From positions 124,001 to 188,000 of the forward strand of contig NZ_QGGR01000015.1 in NCBI RefSeq assembly GCF_003148685.1: a stretch of DNA of 64,000 nt. The letters run 5' to 3'. Under the pieces are notes generated by a model. That model saw only the letters and a program-made list of their open reading frames with translations. It was not told the DNA's origin and ran no database searches. Shown here piece after piece: positions 10,913-24,663 of this stretch. The position numbers were made by a program, and so were the translations under genes. Numbering within the stretch: position 1 is the stretch's first letter; each line of letters opens with the position of its first letter. Source of the DNA: Actinoplanes xinjiangensis (GTDB lineage Bacteria > Actinomycetota > Actinomycetes > Mycobacteriales > Micromonosporaceae).

Positions 10913-10946
10913 GCGTCCCCGGTGTTCAGCTGAGCACCGGGGACGC
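10913..10946 (+). other. hairpin in the rpoB-rpoC spacer
   Basis: A perfect 12-bp stem GCGTCCCCGGTG/CACCGGGGACGC with a 10-base loop. There is no U-tract, so it is more likely a processing or stability element than a full terminator. Confidence 0.6.
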
Positions 10947-10997
10947 CCCCGCCGGCCTTGAATTCACCCGAGCAACGAAACACGAGGGATAGTCCAA

Positions 10998-14888
<3,891 letters not shown>

Positions 14889-14901
14889 AGGTTCTCTCCG
14901 T

Positions 14902-14930
14902 GGGGCGGTCGCGCATGGCGCGGCCGCCCC
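14902..14930 (+). terminator. GC-rich hairpin after rpoC
   Basis: A 13-bp stem with one G-U pair (14902-14914 with 14918-14930) and a 3-base ATG loop starts 14 bases after the rpoC stop. The downstream sequence is not T-rich, so termination may be Rho-assisted. Confidence 0.5.
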
Positions 14931-14953
14931 TCGGGCGTTCCTAAGATGGACCG

Positions 14954-15301
14954 GTGACTCTTCCCGTGGTCCCCACCCGCCACCCGATGGACCCGGAGCC
15001 GGTGCCGTCGACGAAAGCCCGGGCTGTCTTCGCGCTCGGCCTCGTGGGGCTGCTCACCGGCCCGCTCGTCGGCGGGGTGATCCCGGCCACCCTGGCGCTG
15101 CTCCTGGCCCGTCAGACGGCCCGTCAGGCCTATGCGGCGGGTGGTTATCTGACCGGCTCGGCCTGGATCCGCCGGGGCCGGCGACTGGCCTGGGGCGGCC
15201 TGGTGCTGGCCCTCACCGCACTCGTGGTGCTGCTGATCGCCGGGTTGCTGCATCTGGCCGCCGCACCGGGCGGGCAGGACTTCGCCCCCGGTACCGACTG
15301 A
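14954..15301 (+). CDS. small membrane protein, function unknown
   Basis: A 115-residue protein with two clear hydrophobic segments (about residues 25-50 and 78-102), separated by a basic stretch containing ARQTARQAYAAGGYLTG and RRGRRLAWGG. It starts at GTG 14954. I do not recognise a named family with certainty; the layout recalls DUF4190-like actinobacterial membrane proteins. It lies between rpoC and rpsL, just upstream of another small membrane protein. Confidence 0.6.
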   Translation: MTLPVVPTRHPMDPEPVPSTKARAVFALGLVGLLTGPLVGGVIPATLALLLARQTARQAYAAGGYLTGSAWIRRGRRLAWGGLVLALTALVVLLIAGLLHLAAAPGGQDFAPGTD

Positions 15302-15364
15302 CCGGCCGGCAGGCCCGCGCAGGGTGGGCTGCCGGACACCGCGTACGGGTGACATGCTTTCGAT

Positions 15365-15898
15365 ATGACGCAACTCCCGGGCCCGCCGTACCAGCCGTCG
15401 TTCGGTCCGCCGCCGGCGCAGTACAGTGCGCCGCCCGCGCCGTATGCGTCGCCCTACGGCTATGCGCAGCCGGCTCCGCCTCCGCCGCCCACCGCGGCCT
15501 GGCAGCCGGAGCGGGTGGATCAGGTGACCGGGACGGGGTTCGGTCTGGTGCATCTCCAGGTGCCGCCCGTCACGTCCGGTGCGGCGATCGGGTCCCTGGT
15601 GGCCGGTATCGGTGCGATCCTGGTCTCGTTCGCGGTCCTCTGCTTCGGGCTGACCGGTGCGGAGGAGGGCTGGGGCGGATGGACGGGTGGGGCGTTCACG
15701 CTTCTCAGCCTCATGGCGTGTGCGGGTGCGGTGACGCTGGGGGTGTTCGCCCGCCGGCAGATCGCCAGGTCGCCGCTGCCCGGCCGGGTCAGGTTCACCG
15801 GACGAGGGCTGAGCACGGCCGGGATCGCGTGCGGGATCACCGGGGCGGCGCTGTCCTTGCTGGCGCTCGGACTGGGTCTGGCGTTGCAGTTGTCATGA
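15365..15898 (+). CDS. proline-rich membrane protein, function unknown (DUF4190-like)
   Basis: 177 residues. The first 60 are rich in Pro, Tyr and Ala (PPAPYASPYGYAQP) and probably cytoplasmic. Three transmembrane stretches then follow (about residues 75-97, 110-130 and 152-175). A Pro/Tyr-rich N-terminus joined to a short helical bundle is common in DUF4190-type actinobacterial proteins. No function can be assigned. Start ATG 15365; no strong Shine-Dalgarno sequence is seen. Confidence 0.6.
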   Translation: MTQLPGPPYQPSFGPPPAQYSAPPAPYASPYGYAQPAPPPPPTAAWQPERVDQVTGTGFGLVHLQVPPVTSGAAIGSLVAGIGAILVSFAVLCFGLTGAEEGWGGWTGGAFTLLSLMACAGAVTLGVFARRQIARSPLPGRVRFTGRGLSTAGIACGITGAALSLLALGLGLALQLS

Positions 15899-16016
15899 GG
15901 GCTCAACACCCCTCTGGCAGGGCACGGAGCGCAGATCCGGCACCGCAGGGATGGCACGCGGGAGTACCCGGTACACTGGTATACGGAGATGTCCATCGTG
16001 GGGGCCTAGGCTCATT

Positions 16017-16045
16017 TTGACCTGGGTGCGCAGGGTGGGTAGTCT
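16017..16045 (+). promoter_or_regulatory. promoter of the str operon (rpsL-rpsG-fusA-tuf)
   Basis: TTGACC (16017-16022) and TAGTCT (16040-16045) have an exact 17-base spacer. This leaves a leader of roughly 295 bases before rpsL. A second TACACT hexamer at 15972-15977 lacks a well-spaced partner. Confidence 0.7.
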
Positions 16046-16051
16046 TTCCCC

Positions 16052-16346
16052 TCGTGCCCGGGCTCGCCCGGGCAACTCGTGCGTGCGCCCGTATCGGAAT
16101 GTGCGACGGGACAGTGGCACGACGGGCGCAAGGTTCCAGGCCAGTGCGAACAGGCATGGAACCGAGCCCTGACACAGACAAAGCCGGAGCGCGTGAACCA
16201 TTCACGCGCGATGGGACCGTGAGCCGGACGACACGCCCGACCGCGGGTGCGGGACACTCCCCACCGGGGAGGGTTCGGCACACAGAGGCAGAAATACACG
16301 GTGCGGCCGTATTACAGGAAGCGGCCGAAGGGAGCGGAGAAACCCG
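16052..16346 (+). promoter_or_regulatory. structured rpsL leader
   Basis: The 15899-16346 gap has no supportable gene. Its transcribed part contains three compact hairpins: TGCCCGGGC-TC-GCCCGGGCA (16052-16071), GCGCGTGAA-CCA-TTCACGCGC (16189-16209, 9-bp perfect stem) and CTCCCC-ACC-GGGGAG (16257-16271). Long leaders of ribosomal operons often carry autoregulatory structures. No known rpsL-leader family is recognised here. Confidence 0.45.
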
Positions 16347-16721
16347 GTGCCCACGATCCAGCAGCTGGTCCGCAAGGGCCGCCAGGCGAAGACGAGCAAG
16401 ACGAAGACGCCGGCGCTGAAAGGAAGTCCTCAGCGGCGCGGCGTGTGCACGCGCGTGTACACCACCACCCCCAAGAAGCCGAACTCTGCGCTGCGCAAGG
16501 TCGCTCGTGTGAAGCTCAGCAGCCAGATCGAGGTGACGGCGTACATCCCGGGCGTCGGCCACAACCTGCAGGAGCACTCCATCGTGCTCGTGCGCGGCGG
16601 TCGTGTGAAGGACCTTCCGGGCGTCCGCTACAAGATCGTTCGTGGTTCGCTGGACACCCAGGGTGTCCGGAACCGCAAGCAGGCCCGCAGCCGTTACGGC
16701 GCGAAGAAGGAGAAGAGCTGA
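16347..16721 (+). CDS. rpsL: 30S ribosomal protein S12
   Basis: A 124-residue S12 of the decoding centre. The [19 protein letters not shown] core has K43, and [11 protein letters not shown] has K88. Both are the streptomycin-sensitive residues, so no S12-type resistance is predicted. GTG 16347 is the start ([11 protein letters not shown]), with AGCGGAG upstream. It is the first gene of the str operon; rpsG follows one base after its stop. Confidence 0.98.
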   Translation: MPTIQQLVRKGRQAKTSKTKTPALKGSPQRRGVCTRVYTTTPKKPNSALRKVARVKLSSQIEVTAYIPGVGHNLQEHSIVLVRGGRVKDLPGVRYKIVRGSLDTQGVRNRKQARSRYGAKKEKS

Positions 16722-16722
16722 C

Positions 16723-17193
16723 ATGCCGCGTAAGGGACCCGCTCCGCGCCACCCTGTGGTCGCTGACCCGGTGTACAACTCCCCGCTGGTAACTCAGCTG
16801 GTCAACAAGATCCTGGTCGCCGGCAAGCGTCAGCTCGCCGAGCGGATCGTGTACGGAGCCCTGGAAGGCGCCCGCGAGAAGAGCGGCACCGACCCCGTGG
16901 TGATCCTCAAGCGCGCCATGGACAACGTGAAGCCGACCCTCGAGGTCCGCAGCCGCCGCGTCGGTGGCGCGACCTACCAGGTTCCGGTCGAGGTCCGCAC
17001 CCCGCGTCAGACCACCCTCGGTCTGCGCTGGCTGGTCCAGTACTCCAAGGCCCGCCGCGAGAAGACCATGGTGGAGCGTCTCCAGAACGAGCTGCTCGAC
17101 GCCAGCAACGGCCTCGGTGCCGCGGTCAAGCGTCGTGAGGACACTCACAAGATGGCGGAGTCCAACAAGGCCTTCGCGCACTACCGCTGGTAA
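16723..17193 (+). CDS. rpsG: 30S ribosomal protein S7
   Basis: A 156-residue S7, which nucleates the 30S head and lines the E-site mRNA exit. Family motifs are [12 protein letters not shown], a central [24 protein letters not shown] beta-hairpin, LGLRWLV and the C-terminal [15 protein letters not shown]. It starts at ATG 16723, one base after the rpsL stop. Confidence 0.98.
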   Translation: MPRKGPAPRHPVVADPVYNSPLVTQLVNKILVAGKRQLAERIVYGALEGAREKSGTDPVVILKRAMDNVKPTLEVRSRRVGGATYQVPVEVRTPRQTTLGLRWLVQYSKARREKTMVERLQNELLDASNGLGAAVKRREDTHKMAESNKAFAHYRW

Positions 17194-17205
17194 GACCCTG
17201 CTGCG

Positions 17206-17225
17206 GGCCCGGCATTCGCCGGGCC
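17206..17225 (+). other. hairpin in the rpsG-fusA spacer
   Basis: A perfect 8-bp stem GGCCCGGC/GCCGGGCC with an ATTC loop and no U-tract. Confidence 0.5.
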
Positions 17226-17271
17226 ACGGCAGTCGTACCGGTCCACGAGACGACGACGAAGAAAAGTAGGG

Positions 17272-19374
17272 ATGGAAGTGGCCGCCGCAGACGCGCTCGC
17301 CAAGGTACGCAACATCGGCATCATGGCGCACATCGACGCTGGTAAGACCACGACGACCGAGCGGATCCTGTTCTACACCGGCATCACGTACAAGATCGGT
17401 GAGGTCCACGAGGGCGCCGCCGTCATGGACTGGATGGAGCAGGAGCAGGAACGCGGTATCACCATCACCTCCGCCGCCACGAAGTGCGAGTGGAAGGGCT
17501 ACACGATCCAGATCATCGACACGCCCGGCCACGTCGACTTCACGGTCGAGGTCGAGCGGTCGCTGCGCGTACTCGACGGTGCGGTTGCGGTCTACGACGG
17601 CGTTGCCGGCGTGGAGCCGCAGACCGAGAACGTCTGGCGTCAGGCGGACAAGTACCACGTTCCCCGGATGTGCTTCGTCAACAAGCTCGACCGGACCGGT
17701 GCGGACTTCTTCCGCTGTGTGCAGATGATGATCGACCGGCTGAACGCCACGCCGCTCGTGCTGCAGATCCCGATCGGGCTCGAGGGCGACCACATCGGTG
17801 TCGTCGACCTGATCGACATGAAGGCGCTCACCTGGCGCGGGGAGACCCAGAAGGGTGAGGACTACGCGATCGAGGAGATCCCGGCCGACCTGGTCGACTC
17901 CGCGAACGAGTGGCGCGAGAAGCTCATCGAGACCCTCGCCGACGTCGACGACGCGGTGATGGAGAAGTACCTCGAGGGCGAAGAGGTGTCGGTCGAGGAG
18001 ATCCGGGCCGCCATCCGGCGCTCCACGATCGCCAGCAAGGCCAACCCGGTGCTGTGTGGCTCGGCGTTCAAGAACAAGGGCGTTCAGCCCATGCTCGACG
18101 CCGTCGTCGACTACCTGCCGTCGCCGCTGGACGTTCCGGCGATCGAGGGCACGGCCACCGACGGCGAGACGCCGATGCTGCGCAAGCCGTCCAACAGCGA
18201 GCCGTTCTCGGGCCTGGCCTTCAAGATCCAGACCGACAAGCACCTCGGCAAGCTCACGTACGTCCGGGTCTACTCCGGCACGCTCGACTCCGGTTCCCAG
18301 GTGGTCAACTCCACCAAGGACCGTAAGGAGCGGATCGGCAAGATCTACCAGATGCACGCGAACAAGCGTGAGGAGCGCAGCAGTGCGCAGGCCGGCGACA
18401 TCATCGCCGTCCAGGGCCTCAAGCAGACCACCACCGGTGACACGCTCAGTGACCCGGCGAACCCGGTCATCCTCGAGTCGATGACGTTCCCGGAGCCGGT
18501 CATCCAGGTCGCCATCGAGCCGAAGACCAAGTCGGACCAGGAGAAGCTGGGCACCGCGATCCAGCGTCTGGCCGAGGAGGACCCGACCTTCCGCGTCTTC
18601 AACGACGAGGAGACCGGGCAGACCATCATCGCCGGCATGGGCGAGCTGCACCTCGACATCCTCGTCGACCGCATGCGGCGCGAGTTCAACGTCGAGGCGA
18701 ACATCGGCAAGCCGCAGGTGGCGTACCGCGAGACGATCCGCGGCACCGTGGAGAAGCACACGTACGTCCACAAGAAGCAGACCGGTGGCTCCGGCCAGTA
18801 CGCGAAGGTCGTCGTCAACGTCGAGCCGCTGTCGCTCGAGGCTGACGGCCCGACCTACGAGTTCGTGAACGCCGTTTCCGGTGGTCGCATCCCCAAGGAG
18901 TTCATCCCCTCGGTGGACGCGGGCGCGCAGGACTCCCTCCAGTACGGCGTCCTCGCCGGCTACCCGCTCGTCGGTGTGAAGTTCACGCTGGTCGACGGTC
19001 AGTACCACGAGGTCGACTCGTCCGAGATGGCGTTCAAGATCGCCGGCTCCATGGCGATGAAGGAAGTGGCCCGCAAGGCCGACCCCGCGCTCCTGGAGCC
19101 GATGATGGCCGTTGAGGTCACCACCCCTGAGGACAACATGGGTGACGTCATCGGCGACCTCAACTCCCGCCGCGGCCTGATCCAGTCGATGGAGGAGCGC
19201 TCCGGCGCCCGCGTCGTCAAGGCTCTGGTGCCGCTCTCGGAGATGTTCGGCTACGTCGGCGACCTGCGGTCGAAGACTGCGGGCCGGGCTAGCTACAGCA
19301 TGCTGTTCGACTCCTACGCCGAGGTTCCCGCGAACGTGGCAAAGGAGATCATCGCTAAGGCCACCGGCGCCTGA
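17272..19374 (+). CDS. fusA: elongation factor G
   Basis: A 700-residue translocase GTPase. G1 is [12 protein letters not shown], the G2 region is [10 protein letters not shown]3 is DTPGHVDFT and G4 is NKLD. Domains II-V continue with the GMGELHLDI segment and a domain IV loop with [11 protein letters not shown]. The first possible start is ATG 17272. A GTG at 17278, which would give [10 protein letters not shown] like many relatives, is an equally plausible real start. It sits in the str operon between rpsG and tuf. Confidence 0.97.
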   Translation: MEVAAADALAKVRNIGIMAHIDAGKTTTTERILFYTGITYKIGEVHEGAAVMDWMEQEQERGITITSAATKCEWKGYTIQIIDTPGHVDFTVEVERSLRVLDGAVAVYDGVAGVEPQTENVWRQADKYHVPRMCFVNKLDRTGADFFRCVQMMIDRLNATPLVLQIPIGLEGDHIGVVDLIDMKALTWRGETQKGEDYAIEEIPADLVDSANEWREKLIETLADVDDAVMEKYLEGEEVSVEEIRAAIRRSTIASKANPVLCGSAFKNKGVQPMLDAVVDYLPSPLDVPAIEGTATDGETPMLRKPSNSEPFSGLAFKIQTDKHLGKLTYVRVYSGTLDSGSQVVNSTKDRKERIGKIYQMHANKREERSSAQAGDIIAVQGLKQTTTGDTLSDPANPVILESMTFPEPVIQVAIEPKTKSDQEKLGTAIQRLAEEDPTFRVFNDEETGQTIIAGMGELHLDILVDRMRREFNVEANIGKPQVAYRETIRGTVEKHTYVHKKQTGGSGQYAKVVVNVEPLSLEADGPTYEFVNAVSGGRIPKEFIPSVDAGAQDSLQYGVLAGYPLVGVKFTLVDGQYHEVDSSEMAFKIAGSMAMKEVARKADPALLEPMMAVEVTTPEDNMGDVIGDLNSRRGLIQSMEERSGARVVKALVPLSEMFGYVGDLRSKTAGRASYSMLFDSYAEVPANVAKEIIAKATGA

Positions 19375-19383
19375 TGCGTTGAG

Positions 19384-19414
19384 GCACGTGCGGCCCGTCG
19401 AGGGCCGCACGTGC
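19384..19414 (+). other. hairpin in the fusA-tuf spacer
   Basis: A perfect 13-bp stem GCACGTGCGGCCC/GGGCCGCACGTGC with a GTCGA loop starts 9 bases after the fusA stop. The lack of a T-tract suggests partial attenuation or mRNA processing ahead of tuf. Confidence 0.6.
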
Positions 19415-19493
19415 ACTAGCAGTCGACAGAGTCCTGAGCGCCTTATCGGCGTGCCGGGCGACAAGTAATGACACAGTCCACAGGAGGACACCA

Positions 19494-20687
19494 GTGGCGA
19501 AGGCGAAGTTCGAGCGGACTAAGCCGCACGTCAACATCGGCACCATTGGTCACATCGACCACGGTAAGACGACGCTGACTGCGGCCATCACGAAGGTCCT
19601 GCACGACGAGTTCCCGGACCTGAACCCGTACACCCCGTTCGACGAGATCGACAAGGCGCCGGAGGAGAAGGCCCGCGGCATCACGATCTCGATCGCGCAC
19701 GTCGAGTACCAGACCGCGGCGCGCCACTACGCGCACGTGGACTGCCCCGGCCACGCCGACTACATCAAGAACATGATCACCGGTGCGGCGCAGATGGACG
19801 GCGCCATCCTGGTGGTCGCCGCGACCGACGGCCCGATGCCGCAGACCAAGGAGCACGTGCTCCTGGCCCGCCAGGTCGGCGTTCCGTACATCGTCGTCGC
19901 CCTGAACAAGAGCGACATGGTCGAGGACGAGGAGCTCCTGGAGCTCGTCGAGCTCGAGGTCCGCGAGCTGCTCAGCACCTACGAGTTCCCGGGCGACGAC
20001 CTGCCGGTCGTTCGCGTGTCGGCGCTCAAGGCGCTCGAGGGCGACCCCGAGTGGACCGGCAAGCTCATGGAGCTGATGAACGCGGTCGACACCGCGATCC
20101 CGCAGCCCGAGCGTGAGACCGAGAAGCCGTTCCTCATGCCGATCGAGGACGTCTTCACGATCACCGGCCGTGGCACCGTGGTGACCGGTCGCGCCGAGCG
20201 TGGCATCCTCAAGCCGAACGAGGAGGTCGAGATCGTCGGTATCCGCGAGAAGTCGACCAAGACCGTCTGCACCGGCATCGAGATGTTCCGCAAGCTGCTC
20301 GACGAGGCCCGCGCGGGTGAGAACGTCGGCCTGCTGCTCCGCGGCATCAAGCGCGAGGACGTCGAGCGCGGCATGGTCGTCGTGAAGCCGGGCACCTCTA
20401 CTCCGCACACGGAGTTCGAGGGCCAGGTCTACATCCTCTCGAAGGAAGAGGGCGGCCGGCACACCCCGTTCTTCCAGAACTACCGCCCGCAGTTCTACTT
20501 CCGCACCACGGACGTCACCGGCGTCGTCACGCTGCCCGAGGGCACCGAGATGGTCATGCCGGGCGACTCCACCTCCATGTCCGTGAAGCTGATCCAGCCG
20601 ATCGCCATGGAGCAGGGCCTGAAGTTCGCGATCCGTGAGGGTGGCCGCACCGTCGGCGCCGGCACGGTCACGAAGATCAACGTCTGA
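19494..20687 (+). CDS. tuf: elongation factor Tu
   Basis: A 397-residue EF-Tu that delivers aminoacyl-tRNA to the ribosome. G1 is GHIDHGKTT (19-27), the G2 region is RGITIS, G3 is DCPGH, and G4 is NKSD rather than the commoner NKCD. Domains II and III are complete ([55 protein letters not shown]). GTG 19494 follows AGGAGGAC. It is the last gene of the str operon. Confidence 0.98.
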   Translation: MAKAKFERTKPHVNIGTIGHIDHGKTTLTAAITKVLHDEFPDLNPYTPFDEIDKAPEEKARGITISIAHVEYQTAARHYAHVDCPGHADYIKNMITGAAQMDGAILVVAATDGPMPQTKEHVLLARQVGVPYIVVALNKSDMVEDEELLELVELEVRELLSTYEFPGDDLPVVRVSALKALEGDPEWTGKLMELMNAVDTAIPQPERETEKPFLMPIEDVFTITGRGTVVTGRAERGILKPNEEVEIVGIREKSTKTVCTGIEMFRKLLDEARAGENVGLLLRGIKREDVERGMVVVKPGTSTPHTEFEGQVYILSKEEGGRHTPFFQNYRPQFYFRTTDVTGVVTLPEGTEMVMPGDSTSMSVKLIQPIAMEQGLKFAIREGGRTVGAGTVTKINV

Positions 20688-21097
20688 TCTGAGAGTTGAT
20701 CACGACGGCGGGGCCCTGGGCTCCCGCAACCGGTGAGCTTCGTCTCGCTGGACGTCGTGAAATGCCCTCAGAGGTGACCCCGATTAGCATTGCCGGGATG
20801 CTTCCGGCATACTAGTCAGGTTGCGTCCGCGCGGGGTGGGTGACGGTTCGGCAGTTAGCTCTGCTCGTTCAGTTGCCCACCCTCGCCGGGTGTCCGGGTG
20901 TGTTTTCGTTTGCCGCCCGACACCATAGATCCCCGTGATCGACTGGAGTGCGGTGCACTCTGCCCGGGCTTTTTACGCCCAGGGGCGCGACACGCCCGAC
21001 CGCGGGGGTCGGACAACGCAGGATCAACGGTCCTGCGGGCATGCGGAGGCACCGCTTCCGCACGTAGCGGCATCGAGAGAAGGAAACAGAAGCCACC
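20688..21097 (+). promoter_or_regulatory. tuf-rpsJ intergenic region and S10 operon leader
   Basis: 410 bases without a gene. Visible elements are TGCCGG-GATGCTT-CCGGCA (20791-20809), a perfect GAGTGC-GGT-GCACTC hairpin (20944-20958), and GAGAGAAGGAA just before rpsJ. A promoter for the S10 operon is expected here. TACTAG/CATACT around 20808-20815 is a candidate -10, but I find no well-spaced -35, so I do not fix its position. Confidence 0.4.
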
Positions 21098-21406
21098 ATG
21101 GCGGGACAGAAGATCCGCATCCGGCTCAAGGCCTATGACCACGAGGTCGTCGACTCCTCGGCGCGGAAGATCGTCGAGACGGTGACGCGTACCGGGGCGC
21201 AGGTCGCGGGCCCGGTGCCGCTGCCCACGGAGATCAACCGTTTCTGCGTGATCCGTTCGCCGCACAAGTACAAGGACTCGCGCGAGCACTTCGAGATGCG
21301 CACGCACAAGCGTCTGATCGACATCATCGACCCGACTCCGAAGACGGTCGACTCGCTCATGCGCCTCGACCTGCCGGCTGGCGTCGACATCGAGATCAAG
21401 CTGTAG
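21098..21406 (+). CDS. rpsJ: 30S ribosomal protein S10
   Basis: A 102-residue S10, also the NusE antitermination factor that binds NusB and NusG. Landmarks are [34 protein letters not shown] and [18 protein letters not shown] 21098 follows GAGAGAAGGAA. It is the first gene of the S10-spc operon. Confidence 0.98.
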
Positions 21407-21416
21407 GGACCGGACA

Positions 21417-22076
21417 ATGGACAGGCAAGTGAAGGGGATCCTGGGCGCCAAGCTCGGCATGACCCAGGTCTGGGACAACAACAAGGTCGTCCCGGTAACC
21501 GTGGTGCAGGCCGGCCCTTGCGTCGTGACCCAGGTCCGTACCAATGAGAAGGACGGCTACGCAGCTGTCCAGCTCGCGTACGGCGCCATCGACCCGCGGA
21601 AGGTGAACAAGCCGGAGAGCGGCCAGTTCACCAAGGCCGGCGTTTCGCCGCGCCGCCACGTCGTCGAGCTGCGCACCGTCGACGCGAGCGAGTACGAGCT
21701 CGGCCAGGAAGTCACCGTCGAGGCGTTCGTGGCTGGTCAGCCGATCGACGTCACCGGTAAGACCAAGGGCAAGGGCTACGCCGGCGTCATGAAGCGTCAC
21801 GGCTTCCACGGCCTCCGCGCCAGCCACGGTGTCGAGCGCAAGCACCGCTCGCCCGGCTCCATCGGTGCCTGCGCGACCCCGGGTCGCGTCTTCAAGGGTA
21901 TGAAGATGGCCGGCCGTATGGGTGGCAAGCGCTTCACCGTGCAGAACCTGGTGATCCAGGCGGTCGACACGGAGCGCAACCTGATCCTGGTCCGCGGCGC
22001 TGTGCCCGGTCCCAAGGGTGCGCTGATCCTGGTCCGCTCCGCCGCGAAGAAGACCGCGAAGGGTGGTGCCAAGTGA
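21417..22076 (+). CDS. rplC: 50S ribosomal protein L3
   Basis: A 219-residue L3 that reaches the peptidyl transferase centre. It begins [15 protein letters not shown]; the central loop has [49 protein letters not shown] in shortened family form. ATG 21417 is 10 bases after rpsJ. Its stop overlaps the GTG of rplD (GTGA). Confidence 0.97.
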   Translation: MDRQVKGILGAKLGMTQVWDNNKVVPVTVVQAGPCVVTQVRTNEKDGYAAVQLAYGAIDPRKVNKPESGQFTKAGVSPRRHVVELRTVDASEYELGQEVTVEAFVAGQPIDVTGKTKGKGYAGVMKRHGFHGLRASHGVERKHRSPGSIGACATPGRVFKGMKMAGRMGGKRFTVQNLVIQAVDTERNLILVRGAVPGPKGALILVRSAAKKTAKGGAK

Positions 22077-22720
22077 GCTCGGTTGACGTGATCAACGCGG
22101 AGGGCACCAAGGCCGGCTCCGTCGACCTGCCCGCCAACGTCTTCGACGTCCAGGCGAACATTCCGCTGATGCACCAGGTCGTCGTGGCGCAGCTGGCCGC
22201 GGCCCGTCAGGGCACGCACAAGGCCAAGACGCGCGGCGAGGTCGCCGGTGGCGGCAAGAAGCCGTACAAGCAGAAGGGCACCGGCCGCGCCCGTCAGGGC
22301 TCGATCCGGGCGCCGCAGTTCACCGGCGGTGGCGTCGTGCACGGTCCTGTGCCGCGTGACTACAGCCAGCGGACTCCCAAGAAGATGAAGGCCGCCGCTC
22401 TGCGTGGCGCCCTCTCCGACCGGGCTCGTGACGGCCGCGTGTTCGTGGTCGAGGCTTTCCTCACTGGCGAGAAGCCGTCGACGAAGGCCGCTATCGCGAC
22501 GCTGCGTAAGGTCGCCCAGACCACCAAGGTCCTGGTCGTCCTGGACAGCCAGGACGAGCTGAACTGGGTGTCGCTGCGCAACGAGCCGACCGTTCACCTC
22601 ATCGAGGCCGGCCAGCTCAACACCTACGACGTGCTCGTCGCCGACGAGGTGGTCTTCACGAAGGCCGCGCTCGACGAGTTCCTGGGCGGGTCCGAGAAGT
22701 CCGAGGAGGGCGACAAGTGA
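22073..22720 (+). CDS. rplD: 50S ribosomal protein L4
   Basis: A 215-residue L4. It lines the exit tunnel through its [21 protein letters not shown] loop and in some bacteria represses the S10 operon. The remaining fold is complete (FGPVPRDY-type [18 protein letters not shown], then a C-terminal Rossmann-like half). GTG 22073 overlaps the rplC stop by 4 bases, and its own stop overlaps rplW the same way. Confidence 0.97.
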   Translation: MSSVDVINAEGTKAGSVDLPANVFDVQANIPLMHQVVVAQLAAARQGTHKAKTRGEVAGGGKKPYKQKGTGRARQGSIRAPQFTGGGVVHGPVPRDYSQRTPKKMKAAALRGALSDRARDGRVFVVEAFLTGEKPSTKAAIATLRKVAQTTKVLVVLDSQDELNWVSLRNEPTVHLIEAGQLNTYDVLVADEVVFTKAALDEFLGGSEKSEEGDK

Positions 22721-23019
22721 GCACGATCGCCGACCCGCGCGACATCATCGTCGCCCCGGTGGTCTCCGAGAAGAGCTACAGCGTTCTCGACCAGAACTGG
22801 TACACGTTCGAGGTCAGCCCGGACGCGAACAAGACTCAGATCAAGATCGCGATCCAGCAGATCTTCAACGTCCGCGTGCTGACCGTGAACACGGCGAACC
22901 GCGAGGGCAAGCGCAAGCGCACCAAGACCGGTTGGGGTCAGCGCAAGGCGACCAAGCGCGCGATGGTGAAGCTGGCTGACGGTGACCGTATCGAGGCCTT
23001 CGGCGGCCCGGTCAGCTAA
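22717..23019 (+). CDS. rplW: 50S ribosomal protein L23
   Basis: A 100-residue L23 at the tunnel exit, docking site for trigger factor and SRP. Motifs are [33 protein letters not shown] and [17 protein letters not shown] 22717 overlaps the rplD stop (GTGA), so translation is coupled. Confidence 0.97.
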   Translation: MSTIADPRDIIVAPVVSEKSYSVLDQNWYTFEVSPDANKTQIKIAIQQIFNVRVLTVNTANREGKRKRTKTGWGQRKATKRAMVKLADGDRIEAFGGPVS

Positions 23020-23033
23020 GGGGTTTGTGAATC

Positions 23034-23873
23034 ATGGCAATCCGTAAGTACAAGCCGACCACTCCGGGCCGTCGTGGCTCGAGCGTCGCCGACTTCGCCG
23101 AGATCACTCGGTCGACGCCGGAGAAGTCGCTGCTGGTCCCGCTGCCCAAGAAGGGTGGCCGCAACGTCCACGGCCGGATCACCACCCGGCACCAGGGCGG
23201 TGGCCACAAGCGGCAGTACCGGCTCATCGACTTCAGGCGGAACGACAAGGACGGCGTGCCGGCCAAGGTCGCTCACATCGAGTACGACCCCAACCGCACG
23301 TCCCGCATCGCGCTGCTGCACTACGCCGATGGTGAGAAGCGCTACATCCTGGCGCCGAAGGACCTGAAGCAGGGCGACCGCGTCGAGTCGGGCGTGGGCG
23401 CGGACATCAAGCCGGGGAACAACCTTCCCCTGCGCAACATCCCGGTCGGCACGACGGTCCACGGTGTGGAGCTTCGTCCCGGCGGTGGTGCCAAGCTGGC
23501 CCGTTCGGCCGGTGTGGGCATCCAGCTGCTCGGCCGTGAAGGCGCGTACGCCACGCTGCGTATGCCCTCCGGTGAGATCCGTCGCGTCGACATCCGTTGC
23601 CGCGCGACGGTCGGCGAGATCGGTAACGCCGAGCAGTCGAACATCAACTGGGGTAAGGCCGGCCGCATGCGCTGGAAGGGCAAGCGCCCGACCGTCCGTG
23701 GTGTCGCCATGAACCCCGTCGACCACCCGCACGGTGGTGGTGAGGGTAAGACCTCCGGTGGTCGCCACCCGGTCAACCCGGCTGGAAAGCCGGAGGGCCG
23801 TACCCGCCGCAAGGGCCAGGAGAGCGACAAGCTGATCGTTCGCCGCCGCTACGCCACCCGCAAGCGCGGGTAA
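23034..23873 (+). CDS. rplB: 50S ribosomal protein L2
   Basis: A 279-residue L2, essential for peptidyl transferase assembly. It begins [14 protein letters not shown], contains [18 protein letters not shown] and [13 protein letters not shown], and ends with the conserved [14 protein letters not shown] loop that holds the functional His. ATG 23034 lies 14 bases after rplW. Confidence 0.98.
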   Translation: MAIRKYKPTTPGRRGSSVADFAEITRSTPEKSLLVPLPKKGGRNVHGRITTRHQGGGHKRQYRLIDFRRNDKDGVPAKVAHIEYDPNRTSRIALLHYADGEKRYILAPKDLKQGDRVESGVGADIKPGNNLPLRNIPVGTTVHGVELRPGGGAKLARSAGVGIQLLGREGAYATLRMPSGEIRRVDIRCRATVGEIGNAEQSNINWGKAGRMRWKGKRPTVRGVAMNPVDHPHGGGEGKTSGGRHPVNPAGKPEGRTRRKGQESDKLIVRRRYATRKRG

Positions 23874-23886
23874 CGGGAGTTAAAAG

Positions 23887-24168
23887 ATGCCTCGCAGCCT
23901 GAAGAAGGGCCCGTTCGTCGACGACCACCTGCTCAAGAAGGTGGAAGTCCAGAACGAGAAGAACTCGAAGAACGTCATCAAGACTTGGTCGCGGCGTTCG
24001 ACCATCATCCCCGACATGCTGGGGCACACGATCGCCGTGCACGACGGGCGCAAGCACGTCCCGGTGTTCGTCACTGAAGCGATGGTCGGGCACAAGCTCG
24101 GCGAGTTCGCTCTGACCCGTACGTTCAAGGGTCACGAGAAGGACGACCGCAAGAGCCGTCGTCGCTAA
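23887..24168 (+). CDS. rpsS: 30S ribosomal protein S19
   Basis: A 93-residue S19 of the 30S head. It has [37 protein letters not shown] and [20 protein letters not shown] 23887 lies 13 bases after rplB, with GGGAG upstream. Confidence 0.98.
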   Translation: MPRSLKKGPFVDDHLLKKVEVQNEKNSKNVIKTWSRRSTIIPDMLGHTIAVHDGRKHVPVFVTEAMVGHKLGEFALTRTFKGHEKDDRKSRRR

Positions 24169-24204
24169 GCAGATACACGATCAGAGGAATTAGGAGCTAC
24201 AGCG

Positions 24205-24663
24205 ATGCCAGTTAAGGGCGACGCTCCGGTGCTTCCGGGCGCGCGGGCGGTTGCGCGGCACGTGCGCATCTCGCCGAACAAGGCGCGCCGGGTGATCAAC
24301 CTCGTTCGTGGTCTGCCCGCGAAGGAGGCGCTGGTCGTCCTGCAGTTCGCGCCGCAGGCCGCCAGCGAGCAGGTCTACAAGGTGCTGGCCAGCGCCATCG
24401 CGAACGCGGAGAACAACGAGCGGCTCGACCCCGACGCTCTCCTCGTCAGCGAGGCGTTCGTCGACGAGGGCCCCACGCTCAAGCGGTTCCGGCCGCGGGC
24501 GCAGGGCCGGGCGTACCGGATCCGCAAGCGCACGAGTCACATCACCATCGCGGTCGAGGCGGTCCAGACGGCCCGCCCGGCGAAGAAGACCGCGGCGAAG
24601 AAGGCTGCGAAGCCGGCTGAGCCGCAGGCCGCCGAGTCCCAGAGCACGGAGGGTGCCGAGTAA
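24205..24663 (+). CDS. rplV: 50S ribosomal protein L22
   Basis: A 152-residue L22, whose beta-hairpin lines the exit tunnel near the macrolide site. The core is complete ([56 protein letters not shown]). A C-terminal extension of about 30 residues, rich in Ala, Lys and Glu, is typical of actinobacteria. The stop overlaps rpsC (TAATG). Confidence 0.97.
   Translation: MPVKGDAPVLPGARAVARHVRISPNKARRVINLVRGLPAKEALVVLQFAPQAASEQVYKVLASAIANAENNERLDPDALLVSEAFVDEGPTLKRFRPRAQGRAYRIRKRTSHITIAVEAVQTARPAKKTAAKKAAKPAEPQAAESQSTEGAE

Noticed and set aside
15952-15985. Second str-operon promoter around TACACT (15972) or TATACG (15980)
   Set aside because: The nearest -35-like hexamer TGGCAC is 14 or 22 bases away; the TTGACC/TAGTCT pair downstream is clearly better.
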